Assembly (NCBI GenBank): GCA_045649825.1
Contig: JAZRQO010000002.1
Coordinates: 57,613 to 121,612, forward strand
DNA length: 64,000 bases
Reading direction: 5' to 3'
From: RGIG9115 sp045649825
GTDB lineage: Bacteria > Bacillota > Clostridia > UBA1381
The position numbers and the translations under genes were made by a program. Every line of letters starts with the position of its first letter. Position 1 is the first letter of the stretch. Of the stretch, positions 16,914 through 25,748 are shown one piece after another. The notes below the pieces were generated by a model. That model did no database searches. It was not told the origin of the DNA and was given only the letters and a program-made list of their open reading frames with translations.

Positions 16914-17960
16914 ATGGATATGACACAGTTGAAGCAGGCTTTTAATGAAAGCCTTGCTAAAATTGAAACGATGGACGACCTTGAAGCCTTAAGAGTTGAA
17001 TATATAGGCAAAAAAGGTTTTGTCACAGAGCTTATGAAGGGGATGAAGGACTTATCTCCTGAAGAAAAGAAAACTTTCGGACAAGAAGTAAATGTTCTCA
17101 AAAATGAAGTTAACGATGCAATCACTGCTAAGAGGGAAGAACTGAGGCTTAAAGAAATTGAGCTTGAAAATAGCCGTATGCCTGAATTTGACGTTAGCAT
17201 GCCTGCAAATCTTGACAGAGGCTCATACCATCCCATTACTCTTGTTCAGAGGCAGTGTGAGGGAATTTTCCGTTCTATGGGCTTTACCGTTGAGAATTAC
17301 AGCGAAATCGTAACAGACTATGAATGTTTTGAAGCCCTTAATATCCCTAAAGACCATCCCGCACGTGATATGCAGGATACTTATTATCTTGACAACGGTC
17401 AGCTTCTGAAGTCGCATACCTCTGCAGCTCAGAATGCTATTTATAAAAAGTATAAAAAAGCCCTTTTTGAAGAAGGAAAGCCCATTAAAGCAATCTTCCC
17501 CGGAAGATGTTTCCGTAACGAGGCAACAGATGCTTGCCACGAAAACACATTTTTCCAGATGGAAGGCGTTATGGTGGATAAAAATATATCTATCTCAAAT
17601 CTTATTTTCTTTATGAAAACAATGCTTTCAGAGGTTTTCCAAAAGGATATAAAGGTACGTCTTCGCCCGGGATTTTTCCCCTTTGTGGAGCCGGGATTTG
17701 AGCTTGATATAAGTTGCCTTATCTGCGGTGGTGAGGGTTGTCCGTCCTGTAAGCACAGCGGCTGGCTTGAACTTTGCCCCTGCGGTATGATTCATCCTGA
17801 AGTTCTTAAAGCTGGCGGAATTGACCCTGAAGAATACACAGGCTTTGCATTTGGTTTAGGACTTACACGTCTTGCTATGATGAAGTACGACGTTAAAGAT
17901 ATACGTGACCTTAATAGCGGAAGTTTGAAAGTGTTATCACAATTCACAGACGATAAATAA
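16914..17960 (+). CDS. pheS: phenylalanyl-tRNA synthetase alpha subunit
   Basis: The 348-residue protein has the N-terminal tRNA-binding coiled coil (1 to about 90) and the class II catalytic core: motif 1 region HPITLVQRQCEGIFRSMGF, the motif 2 arginine in AIFPGRCFRNEATDACHE with FFQMEGVMVD, and motif 3 FGLGLTRLAMMKYDVKDIR. The alpha subunit carries the aminoacylation site of the (alpha-beta)2 enzyme. The start follows AGGAAGGAAA. pheT lies 15 bases downstream. Confidence 0.96.
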   Translation: MDMTQLKQAFNESLAKIETMDDLEALRVEYIGKKGFVTELMKGMKDLSPEEKKTFGQEVNVLKNEVNDAITAKREELRLKEIELENSRMPEFDVSMPANLDRGSYHPITLVQRQCEGIFRSMGFTVENYSEIVTDYECFEALNIPKDHPARDMQDTYYLDNGQLLKSHTSAAQNAIYKKYKKALFEEGKPIKAIFPGRCFRNEATDACHENTFFQMEGVMVDKNISISNLIFFMKTMLSEVFQKDIKVRLRPGFFPFVEPGFELDISCLICGGEGCPSCKHSGWLELCPCGMIHPEVLKAGGIDPEEYTGFAFGLGLTRLAMMKYDVKDIRDLNSGSLKVLSQFTDDK

Positions 17961-17975
17961 AGGAGGAGGACAAAT

Positions 17976-20336
17976 ATGTTTTTATCAATGAACTGGATTT
18001 CGGACTTCGTAGATTTGTCCGGCCTTGATAAGCTTGAGCTTATAAATAAGTTTTCACTCTCAACTGCAGAAGTTGAAAACGAAATTTTCTTTAAGGGTAG
18101 CGATTTAAGTGGAATTGTTGTAGCTGAAATCAAATCCGTTGAAGACCATCCTGAATCTAAAAAGCTTCACCTTTTAAAGGTAGATGCTGGTGACGGGGAG
18201 CTTACGGATGTTGTATGCGGTGCACCAAATGTAAGAGTAGGTATGAAAACTGCTTTTGCAAAGCTTGGTGCTACGATTGGTGAAATAACAATTACTCCGA
18301 GAAAGCTTGCAGGCTATACTTCAAACGGTATGTGTTGCTCTGAAAAAGAAATAGGTATCAGCGACAATAACGACGGTATAATGGAAATTACTGATGATGT
18401 TGCTAACGGTACTGACCTTAAAAGCATTTATGAAATTGACGATATAGTTTTTGAAGTTGATAATAAATCACTAACAAACCGCCCTGACCTTTGGGGACAT
18501 TACGGAATAGCCCGTGAATTTGCTGCAATTGCAGGAAGAGAACTTAAGCCTCTTGATACTGCAGACCTTTCTGTATACGATAGTCTTGACAAAGTAGATT
18601 TAAAAATTGAGGATAAGCTTTGTCAGAGATACTCATGTATACAGTTTGGGAATATCACACGCCATGAAAGCCCTGTGAATATGAAAATCCGTTTGTATTA
18701 CTGCGGAATGAGGGCACTCAATTTCCTGGCAGACCTTACAAACTACCTTATGCTTGAAATGGGACAGCCCATGCACGCTTTTGATTCACGTAAGGTTGAA
18801 AAAATAAGAATAAAGAGATTTGATAAACCTTTTACTTTCAAAACTCTTGACGGAGTAGAAAGACAAATTGACGAAAATACTCTTATGATTTGCAACGATA
18901 ACACACCTGTTGCCATTGCAGGTATTATGGGTGGTCTTGATTCTGAAATTGTGGAAGATACCACAACTCTTATACTCGAATCTGCTACATTTGATGCTTC
19001 ATCAATCAGAAAATCAACAGTTCGACTGGCACATAGAACAGACGCTTCTCAGCGTTATGAAAAGTGCCTTGACCCTGAAATGACAGTGCCCGCTGTTGCG
19101 CGCTTTGTAAAGCTTCTAACCGATATTGACAGTGGTGCAAAGGTTGTATCTGCGCTCACAGACGAGTATGCTCATAAGTATGATAAGGTAACTCTTTCCT
19201 TTGAAAAGGAATTTGTAAACCGTTATACAGGTATTGAAATTTCAAATGATACAATCGTTAAAACCCTTAAATCTCTTGGCTTTGAAGTAACTCTTGATGG
19301 TGACAAATTCACAGTTGAAGTGCCAAGCTGGAGAGCTACAAAAGACGTAACAATCAAAGCGGATATAATTGAAGAAATTACAAGAATTTACGGCTACGAC
19401 AACTTTGATATAAATACCGTTGTTGCTCCGTCATACCCTGTACGTGCAGATGTTGAAAAAACAGACGAAGAACGTATTAAGGACATTCTTGTTAAGCGTT
19501 TTTCAATGCACGAGCTTCATTCTTATGTATGGCAGTATTTTGATGAATATAAGGCTCTTGGTATCGAAATTGAGGATAATGTTGAGCTTATTAACGCTAC
19601 CAACCCCAATATCAAAACAATTCGTCGTTCAATAGTTCCAACTCAGCTCTGTCAGGTTAATACAAACACCGGATTTTCGACTGATTTTGGTGTATTTGAA
19701 GTTGGAAGAGTTGTTAACGGCTATAAAGAAAACGGACTTTGCAATGAGCAGAAAAAGCTTGCAATCACTCTTTTCAGTAAATCAAAAGAAATGGAACAGC
19801 TTTACTTTGAACTCAGAGATGTTATTGCAATAATTGCAGACGACCTAAAGCATGAAAGTTTAACGTTTGAAAAGCTTGAGGCAACACATTCGTATCAGCA
19901 TCCCAAAAACCTCAATACTATTTACTGTGGCGGAAGATTAATTGGTGAGATGGGTATTGTTAATGCTCAGGTTTCAAAGAAGATTGATAAAAAGGCTAAC
20001 ATTGTGTTTGCAGAAATTGATGTTGAAGAATTTGCAAAGATTGCAAATAAGAGCATTGCATATAGCGAACCTTCAAGATTCCCGGGAATTGAAATTGACC
20101 TCTCATTTATGTCAGAAAAGTTCTTTCCGATTTCAGAGGCGATTAAAAATGCAAACAGCCCCCTTATCAAGAGCGTTGGAGTTGTTGATACCTACACAGA
20201 TGATAACGGAAAATCAATAACAGTAAGAATTCTTTTCTCACACCCCGAAAAAACTCTTACAAAAGAAGAGGTTTCTGAGACTGTTAATGCAATAATAACC
20301 GAACTTGAAAAGTCAGGAATAATGCTGAAAAAATAA
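17976..20336 (+). CDS. pheT: phenylalanyl-tRNA synthetase beta subunit
   Basis: The 786-residue protein has all expected PheT parts: an EMAP/OB-like tRNA-binding domain (about 38-150, IKSVEDHPESKKLHLLKVDAG), the B3/4 editing domain (about 205-390, with GQPMHAFDSRKV and VAIAGIMGG), B5 (about 400-470), the catalytic-like core and a C-terminal anticodon-binding domain (about 690-786). It supports tRNA-Phe binding and hydrolytic editing of mischarged Tyr-tRNA-Phe. AGGAGGA precedes the ATG, and a terminator follows immediately. Confidence 0.96.
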   Translation: MFLSMNWISDFVDLSGLDKLELINKFSLSTAEVENEIFFKGSDLSGIVVAEIKSVEDHPESKKLHLLKVDAGDGELTDVVCGAPNVRVGMKTAFAKLGATIGEITITPRKLAGYTSNGMCCSEKEIGISDNNDGIMEITDDVANGTDLKSIYEIDDIVFEVDNKSLTNRPDLWGHYGIAREFAAIAGRELKPLDTADLSVYDSLDKVDLKIEDKLCQRYSCIQFGNITRHESPVNMKIRLYYCGMRALNFLADLTNYLMLEMGQPMHAFDSRKVEKIRIKRFDKPFTFKTLDGVERQIDENTLMICNDNTPVAIAGIMGGLDSEIVEDTTTLILESATFDASSIRKSTVRLAHRTDASQRYEKCLDPEMTVPAVARFVKLLTDIDSGAKVVSALTDEYAHKYDKVTLSFEKEFVNRYTGIEISNDTIVKTLKSLGFEVTLDGDKFTVEVPSWRATKDVTIKADIIEEITRIYGYDNFDINTVVAPSYPVRADVEKTDEERIKDILVKRFSMHELHSYVWQYFDEYKALGIEIEDNVELINATNPNIKTIRRSIVPTQLCQVNTNTGFSTDFGVFEVGRVVNGYKENGLCNEQKKLAITLFSKSKEMEQLYFELRDVIAIIADDLKHESLTFEKLEATHSYQHPKNLNTIYCGGRLIGEMGIVNAQVSKKIDKKANIVFAEIDVEEFAKIANKSIAYSEPSRFPGIEIDLSFMSEKFFPISEAIKNANSPLIKSVGVVDTYTDDNGKSITVRILFSHPEKTLTKEEVSETVNAIITELEKSGIMLKK

Positions 20337-20341
20337 TTAGG

Positions 20342-20370
20342 AATTGCCGCAATTTTGCGGCAATTTTTTT
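20342..20370 (+). terminator. intrinsic terminator after pheT
   Basis: A ten-base stem, AATTGCCGCA (20342-20351) with its complement at 20356-20365 and a four-base loop, is followed by a T-run to 20370. Confidence 0.85.
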
Positions 20371-20417
20371 GTACAAAAATGCACAAAAAAGGTAGCTTTA
20401 ATTCGTCTTTACTACGA

Positions 20418-20446
20418 TTGACAAGGTGCTTTTTTTGATGTATAAT
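20418..20446 (+). promoter_or_regulatory. consensus sigma-A promoter
   Basis: Perfect TTGACA (20418-20423) and TATAAT (20441-20446) with a 17-base spacer. Transcription should begin near 20453, which places the first usable start of the next gene at ATG 20479 and excludes the TTG at 20458. Confidence 0.85.
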
Positions 20447-20478
20447 TATGAAGTATATTGTCGAAAGTGAGTTTTGTT

Positions 20479-21348
20479 ATGTGTAAAAGAAAATTTGGCG
20501 ACCGTAAGGACGCAAAGCTTATCAGAAAAGTTGACTCAATGCACTTTGTTATGCCTGTTATTTTTCCAAACAGATGTGATAATGAGGCATTTATTTCGGA
20601 GCGTATTGACCTTACAAACTTAAATGAATTTCTTGAAAAGAAGAATGCGGACAATCCTGAATATAAGTACAATCTTTTTCAGGCTATAGTTACCGCAGCT
20701 CTTAAGACTATTTATTTAAGACCTAAAATGAATATTTTTATTGCAAATAAACGGATGTATCAGAGAAACGACATTACAGCGGCATTTGTTGTAAAAAAAC
20801 TATTTACTGACGATTCCGAAGAGGGAATGGCAACAATTAAAGCAAAGCCGGGTGCTACAATTGATACAGTTCATAATGAAATATATAAAAAGGTTTCATT
20901 CTGCCGCACAGATTCTAAAGGTGACAGCACACAACAGCTTATGGATATTCTAAATGTAATTCCAAGGTTTATATCAAACTCAATCATTTCTTTTATATGC
21001 TTTCTGGAAAAACGAGGATGGGCACCCGCTTTTGTAACTGCAGGTGATCCGTATTATTCCACAGTTCTTCTTTCAAACCTCGGTTCTATCAAGCTTAAGT
21101 GTGGTTATCATCATCTTTCAAATTGGGGAACAACATCTGTGTTTATTGTTGTAGGGGAGAAAAAAATCCGTCCTTTCTTTGATGAAAACGGCAATATGGA
21201 AATGCGTGACAGTGTTGACATTGGTCTTACTGTTGATGAGAGAATAGCAGATGGATATTATTTTTCAAAAACAGTTCGTCTTTTGAAAACTTTACTTGAA
21301 AATCCTGAGCTTCTCGAAAAGCCAATGGAAGAAGAGGTGGAATATTAA
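20479..21348 (+). CDS. 2-oxoacid dehydrogenase E2-like acyltransferase domain protein, altered active site
   Basis: The 289-residue protein resembles the catalytic (chloramphenicol acetyltransferase-like) domain of lipoyl acyltransferases: YNLFQAIVTAALKTIYLRPKMN near the start, then HHLSNWGTTSVFIVVGEKK and, near the C-terminus, GLTVDERIADGYYFSKTV. The last segment corresponds to the DHRxxDG catalytic motif of E2 enzymes, but the histidine is replaced by glutamate. It has no lipoyl or subunit-binding domain. The ligase gene starts two bases after its stop, so they are tightly coupled; the pair may act on an acyl-CoA or acyl-AMP. Substrate is unknown. Confidence 0.72.
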   Translation: MCKRKFGDRKDAKLIRKVDSMHFVMPVIFPNRCDNEAFISERIDLTNLNEFLEKKNADNPEYKYNLFQAIVTAALKTIYLRPKMNIFIANKRMYQRNDITAAFVVKKLFTDDSEEGMATIKAKPGATIDTVHNEIYKKVSFCRTDSKGDSTQQLMDILNVIPRFISNSIISFICFLEKRGWAPAFVTAGDPYYSTVLLSNLGSIKLKCGYHHLSNWGTTSVFIVVGEKKIRPFFDENGNMEMRDSVDIGLTVDERIADGYYFSKTVRLLKTLLENPELLEKPMEEEVEY

Positions 21349-21349
21349 A

Positions 21350-23074
21350 ATGGAAACTGTAACAGCTAAAATGCCTTGGGCAGAACATATGGGTGACATA
21401 CCCTTAAAGCTTGAATATTTTGAAGGCACTATGTTTGAAGCTGTAGAGAAGGTCGCTAAGGAATATCCCAATAATGTTGCTTTTGATTTTATGGGACGTT
21501 CCACAACATATTCAAAGCTTATAGAGGAAATACATAAATGTGCAAAAGCGCTCCGCACTATCGGTGTGCGTGAGGGCGACAGGGTAACAATTGCACTTCC
21601 TAACTGCCCTCAGGCAATTTATATGTTCTATGCAGTAAACCTTGTTGGGGCAATTGCGAATATGATTCATCCCTTGTCTGCCGAAAATGAGATAGAGTTT
21701 TATCTTAACGACTCCGAAAGTGTTACTGCAATAACACTTGACCAGTTCTATAACAAATTCGAAAGCATCCGCCATAACACTAAGGTTGTAAATATTATAA
21801 TTGCAAGTGTTAAGGATGAGCTTTCAAAACCTATCAAGGCTGGATATATGCTTACAGAAGGCAGAAAAATCCGAAAAATCCCTGCAGATGCACCAATTAT
21901 CCGATGGAACGAATTTCTGAAGATGGGCAATCATTGCTTTTATAACTATGCAGTGAGCAGATCTTCAGACCAGCCTGCAGTTATTCTATATTCGGGAGGT
22001 ACAACGGGTAAAAATAAAGGTATCGTTCTTACTAACAAGAACTTTAATGCTCTCGGTCAACAGGTTATTGCAGCAAACCCTATTTTCAGACCCGGTGATA
22101 AAATGCTTGCAGCAATGCCTGTGTTTCACGGCTTCGGACTTGGGGTTTGTATACATACTATGCTATCTCAGGCGGGAAGATGCATTCTTGTTCCAAGATT
22201 TACCCCAAAGAGCTACGGTAAGCTTATGATTAAGCATAAGTGTAATTTTATTGCAGGAGTTCCCACTCTTTATGAGGCACTTCTCCGTACTCCTGTTATG
22301 GAAAAGGCAGACCTCAGTAGCCTAAAGGGTGTTTTTTCAGGCGGTGATTCGCTGTCAATTGAGCTTAAGAAAAAGCTTGATAATTTTCTGTACGACCATA
22401 AATGCAAGGTTCAGGTACGTGAGGGCTATGGAACAACTGAAACCGTAACTGCTTGCTGCCTTACTCCTTTGCATATGCATAAAAAGGGAAGTATAGGTGT
22501 ACCGTTCCCTGATACCTACATAAAAATTGTAGAGCCTGATACCGAAAATGAAGTCCCCTACGGTGCAGAAGGTGAAATTCTCCTTGCAGGACCTACTGTT
22601 ATGAAGGAGTATATGAACTGCCCTGAAGAAACTGCAAATACCCTGCGTACGCACGCTGACGGACTTACCTGGGTATATACAGGTGACCTTGGATATATGG
22701 ACAGTGAAGGCTTCATATACTTTAAAGGTAGAGCAAAACGTATGATTATTACGTCCGGCTATAATGTATACCCGGCTCAGATGGAAAATATTTTTGATGC
22801 ACATCCTGCAGTTCAGATGAGTTGCGTTATCGGTGTGCCTGATGAATATAAGAAACAGAAAATAAAGGCATTTATTAAACTTGCTGAAGGTTATAAACCG
22901 GATGAAGTAACAAAACAAATGCTTCTTGAATACTGCAGTAAAAATGTTGCAAAATATGCAATGCCCTACGACCTTGAGTTCAGAGAAGAACTTCCGAAAA
23001 CTCTTGTAGGTAAGGTAGCATATCGTCAGCTTGAAAATGAGGAGCTTGCCAAAATGGCAGAAGCTTCTGCATAA
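21350..23074 (+). CDS. acyl-CoA synthetase-like AMP-dependent ligase
   Basis: The 574-residue ANL-superfamily enzyme shows the adenylation core motifs in order: VILYSGGTTGKNKGIVLTN (A3 P-loop), EGYGTTETVTACC (A5), YTGDLGYMDSEGFIYFKGR (A7/A8 hinge) and the terminal GKVAYRQLE, whose lysine is the A10 adenylation residue. It should activate a carboxylic acid, probably a medium- or long-chain fatty acid, to an acyl-AMP and then CoA thioester. ATG 21350 follows GAGGTGG, which lies in the 3' end of the preceding gene. Confidence 0.88.
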   Translation: METVTAKMPWAEHMGDIPLKLEYFEGTMFEAVEKVAKEYPNNVAFDFMGRSTTYSKLIEEIHKCAKALRTIGVREGDRVTIALPNCPQAIYMFYAVNLVGAIANMIHPLSAENEIEFYLNDSESVTAITLDQFYNKFESIRHNTKVVNIIIASVKDELSKPIKAGYMLTEGRKIRKIPADAPIIRWNEFLKMGNHCFYNYAVSRSSDQPAVILYSGGTTGKNKGIVLTNKNFNALGQQVIAANPIFRPGDKMLAAMPVFHGFGLGVCIHTMLSQAGRCILVPRFTPKSYGKLMIKHKCNFIAGVPTLYEALLRTPVMEKADLSSLKGVFSGGDSLSIELKKKLDNFLYDHKCKVQVREGYGTTETVTACCLTPLHMHKKGSIGVPFPDTYIKIVEPDTENEVPYGAEGEILLAGPTVMKEYMNCPEETANTLRTHADGLTWVYTGDLGYMDSEGFIYFKGRAKRMIITSGYNVYPAQMENIFDAHPAVQMSCVIGVPDEYKKQKIKAFIKLAEGYKPDEVTKQMLLEYCSKNVAKYAMPYDLEFREELPKTLVGKVAYRQLENEELAKMAEASA

Positions 23075-23098
23075 TCAGATAATGAAAGGATGAATTAT

Positions 23099-24409
23099 AT
23101 GAAAAAAAGTAATCCTTTGGCACTTTTGCCAATCGGTGTATTTCTTGTTTTTTATTTAGGACTTGGAATATTGTTTGAATACGTGATGAAAATACCTATG
23201 GGGTTTTATAATATCCCGATTGTAGTTGCATTTTTGCTTGCGTTGCTTACCGCATGCATACAAAATAAAAAGCTTTCATTTGATGAAAAGCTTGAACTGA
23301 TGGGTAAGGGCATAGGCGATAAAAACATTGTAACTATGCTTCTTATATTCTTAGAAGCCGGTATATTTGTTGGTGTTGTGGGCAGAACGAGTGCAGAGTA
23401 TGTTGCGTATTTTATGCTTTCCCATATACCTGCTCAGTTTGCTGTGGCTGTGCTTTTTGTGGTAAGCTGGTTTGTTTGAACCGCTATGGGAACATCTGTT
23501 GGAACAATAACTCTTATAACACCTATAGCTATCGCTGTTTCAAAGGCTTCAGGCTTTGATGCTCCCCTTTGTATCGGTGCAGTTATGGGCGGTGCAATGT
23601 TTGGCGATAATCTTTCATTTATCTCTGATACAACTATTGCGGCTTGTAATGGTCAGGGGTGTGCGATGAAGGATAAGTTCCGAGAGAATTTTTTTATAGC
23701 ACTACCGGCTGCAATACTTACTATTGTTATTATACTTATAAAATCCTTTAATACTGAAATCAGCGGAACAGTAACAGGTGAATATCATTTGCTTCAGATT
23801 GTGCCCTACATACTTGTTCTTGTGGGTGGAATTGTTGGAATTAACGTGTTTGTTGTTCTTTTGGGAGGCATTATTGCAGGCTCAGTTATTATGCTTGCAA
23901 CGGGCACAACTCCTGCAACTGATCTTCTTGCAAACATGGGTTCCGGAGCGTCTGGTATGTTTGAAACTTCAATGGTTGCAATTCTCGTTTCTGCAATTTG
24001 TGCTCTCATTCGCGAATATGGTGGATTTGAAGCACTTTTAAATGGTATCAAACGTGTGTTTAAGGGAAAAAAAGGTGGCCAACTTGGTATGGGCGTGTTA
24101 GTTGGAGCAATGGATATAGCAACTGCGAACAATACAGTTGCTATAGTTATGGCAAATCCGATTGCTAAGCAGATGTCTGATAACTATGGAATTACTCCGA
24201 GAAAGTCTGCATCAATTCTTGATACTTTCTCTTGCATATTCCAGGGGATTATTCCATACGGTGCACAAATGCTGGTGGCTCTTTCCGCTGCGTCAGAGCT
24301 TGGAATTAATATAACGGCTTTTCATATAATTCCAAACCTCTTTTATCCGTTTCTGCTTTTATTAAGCTCCCTTGTATTTATATTTATTATTCCTGATAAA
24401 AAACAATAA
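23099..24409 (+). pseudogene. Na+/H+ antiporter NhaC-family gene with an in-frame TGA
   Basis: Two reading frames in the same phase (23099-23479 and from just after 23479 to 24409) together make one NhaC/YuiF-type antiporter of about 435 residues. They are split by a single TGA at 23477-23479. The break lies in the conserved FxSxxxGTSxGT helix: here the sequence reads VVSWFV-stop-TAMGTSVGT, where family members usually have serine. TCA to TGA is one base change. Downstream sequence (GAVMGGAMFGDNLSFISDTTIAA) is otherwise intact. It may be a recent nonsense mutation, an assembly error, or recoding; I see no convincing SECIS hairpin. ATG 23099 is favoured by the AAAGGA spacing. Confidence 0.75.
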
Positions 24410-24414
24410 CTTTT

Positions 24415-24441
24415 AAAAGCGGTATGTTTCATACCGCTTTT
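24415..24441 (+). terminator. hairpin terminator after the antiporter gene
   Basis: A twelve-base stem (AAAAGCGGTATG, 24415-24426, with its complement at 24430-24441) and three-base TTT loop ends in TTTT. A TATAAT at 24444-24449 immediately follows and could be the -10 box of the next gene, though no good -35 is seen. Confidence 0.7.
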
Positions 24442-24469
24442 GGTATAATAAGAGAGAGGAGTGATAGAA

Positions 24470-25696
24470 TTGACTTTTGAAGAACTATATCAAAGCTTGA
24501 TGGATGAGGAATTTAGTGGAAAAGTCCCCGAGAAATTAGAGGTTGATCCATACCATCTTGATTGTTTGCTTCATCCCGAAAAGCACCCTGTTGTTATCAA
24601 AACTGAAAGCTGCAGCGATTGTGAAGGTGGTCATCCATGCCGCGAAAGCTGTGTTTTTGATGCAATTGTGGATGACGGTAATGGCGGGCTTACAATTGAT
24701 AAAGATAAATGTACGGGCTGCGCGGTCTGTATGGATGCGTGTAAGTCCGGAAAGCTTATTGCTAGCCGTGATATTTTGCCTGCCATGAAAGCAGTGCGTC
24801 ACAGCGGAAAAAGAGCCTATGCCCTTGTTGCACCTGCATTTCATGGTCAGTTTAGTCACGATGGTTCACCAGGTATGCTCAGAAGTGCCTTTAAAAAGGT
24901 TGGATTTACTGGTATGATAGAAGTCGCTCTATTTGCTGATATTTTAACTCTTAAAGAAGCTCTTGAATTTGATAGACACGTAAATTCAGAAAATGATTAT
25001 CAGTTAACCAGCTGTTGTTGCCCTATGTGGATTGCAATGATTAAAAAAATATATAACGAGCTTATGCCCCACGTACCAGGTGCAGTTTCGCCTATGATAG
25101 CTTGCGGCAGGGTTATAAAAAAGCTTTACCCTGATGCAATAACTGTGTTTATTGGTCCGTGTCTTGCTAAAAAGAGCGAAGCAAGAGAGCCGGATGTTTC
25201 CGATGCTATTGATTTTGTACTCACGTTTCAGGAAGTTCAGGATATTTTTAATGCTGCAAATATTACACTTTCAGAGATGGATGACACCGATAAAGACCAT
25301 TCATCCCGCGCAGGGCGGATATATGCTGCAGCAGGCGGTGTAAGCGAGGCTGTTCAAAAAACACTTGAAAGGCTTAATCCTGATAGAAAAATCAAAATTA
25401 AAACAGTACAAGCAGATGGAGTTCCAGCATGCCGTGAAATGATTGAAAAGCTAAAATCAGGTGAGCTTGAAGGAAACTTTTTTGAAGGTATGGGATGTGT
25501 CGGGGGCTGTGTTGGCGGGCCTAAATCAATTATTGATCCGGGAGAGGGAAGAGTGCATATTATGGAATATGGCGATGATGCCACCTACCTTACACCTGCC
25601 GAAAATCCCTACGTGGTTGAGCTTTTAAAACGGCTCGGACTTAATACTGTTCACGATTTGCTTGAAAAAAGTGATATTTTTACAAGAGAATTTTAA
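24470..25696 (+). CDS. ferredoxin-[FeFe]-hydrogenase-like protein
   Basis: Residues about 45-105 carry two [4Fe-4S] motifs: CSDCEGGHPCRESC and CTGCAVCMDAC. The rest is an iron hydrogenase large-subunit-like domain, with L1 LTSCCCPMWIA, L2 FIGPCLAKKSEA and L3 FFEGMGCVGGCVGGP. All H-cluster cysteine positions appear kept, but L1 has three consecutive cysteines and L2 has GPC in place of the usual MPC. At 408 residues it lacks the accessory domains of CpI-type enzymes and matches the short clostridial forms of uncertain function (possibly H2 sensing or non-bifurcating turnover). TTG 24470 lies eight bases after AGGAG; GTG 24461 overlaps the ribosome site. Confidence 0.82.
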   Translation: MTFEELYQSLMDEEFSGKVPEKLEVDPYHLDCLLHPEKHPVVIKTESCSDCEGGHPCRESCVFDAIVDDGNGGLTIDKDKCTGCAVCMDACKSGKLIASRDILPAMKAVRHSGKRAYALVAPAFHGQFSHDGSPGMLRSAFKKVGFTGMIEVALFADILTLKEALEFDRHVNSENDYQLTSCCCPMWIAMIKKIYNELMPHVPGAVSPMIACGRVIKKLYPDAITVFIGPCLAKKSEAREPDVSDAIDFVLTFQEVQDIFNAANITLSEMDDTDKDHSSRAGRIYAAAGGVSEAVQKTLERLNPDRKIKIKTVQADGVPACREMIEKLKSGELEGNFFEGMGCVGGCVGGPKSIIDPGEGRVHIMEYGDDATYLTPAENPYVVELLKRLGLNTVHDLLEKSDIFTREF

Positions 25697-25706
25697 ACAA
25701 AAAATT

Positions 25707-25739
25707 AATCCCGAAACGGTTTTGCGTTTCGGGATTTTT
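25707..25739 (+). terminator. terminator between convergent hydrogenase-like and groEL genes
   Basis: A twelve-base stem AATCCCGAAACG (25707-25718) pairs with 25725-25736 around a six-base loop and is followed by TTT. An A-rich stretch on the left gives a partial U-tract for the minus strand, so it may serve both converging genes. Confidence 0.8.
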
Positions 25740-25748
25740 GTGTAGGTT

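Noticed and set aside
23477..23530. Selenocysteine insertion at the antiporter TGA
   Set aside because: No convincing hairpin follows the TGA and the family has serine at this site, not cysteine; a nonsense change or error is simpler.
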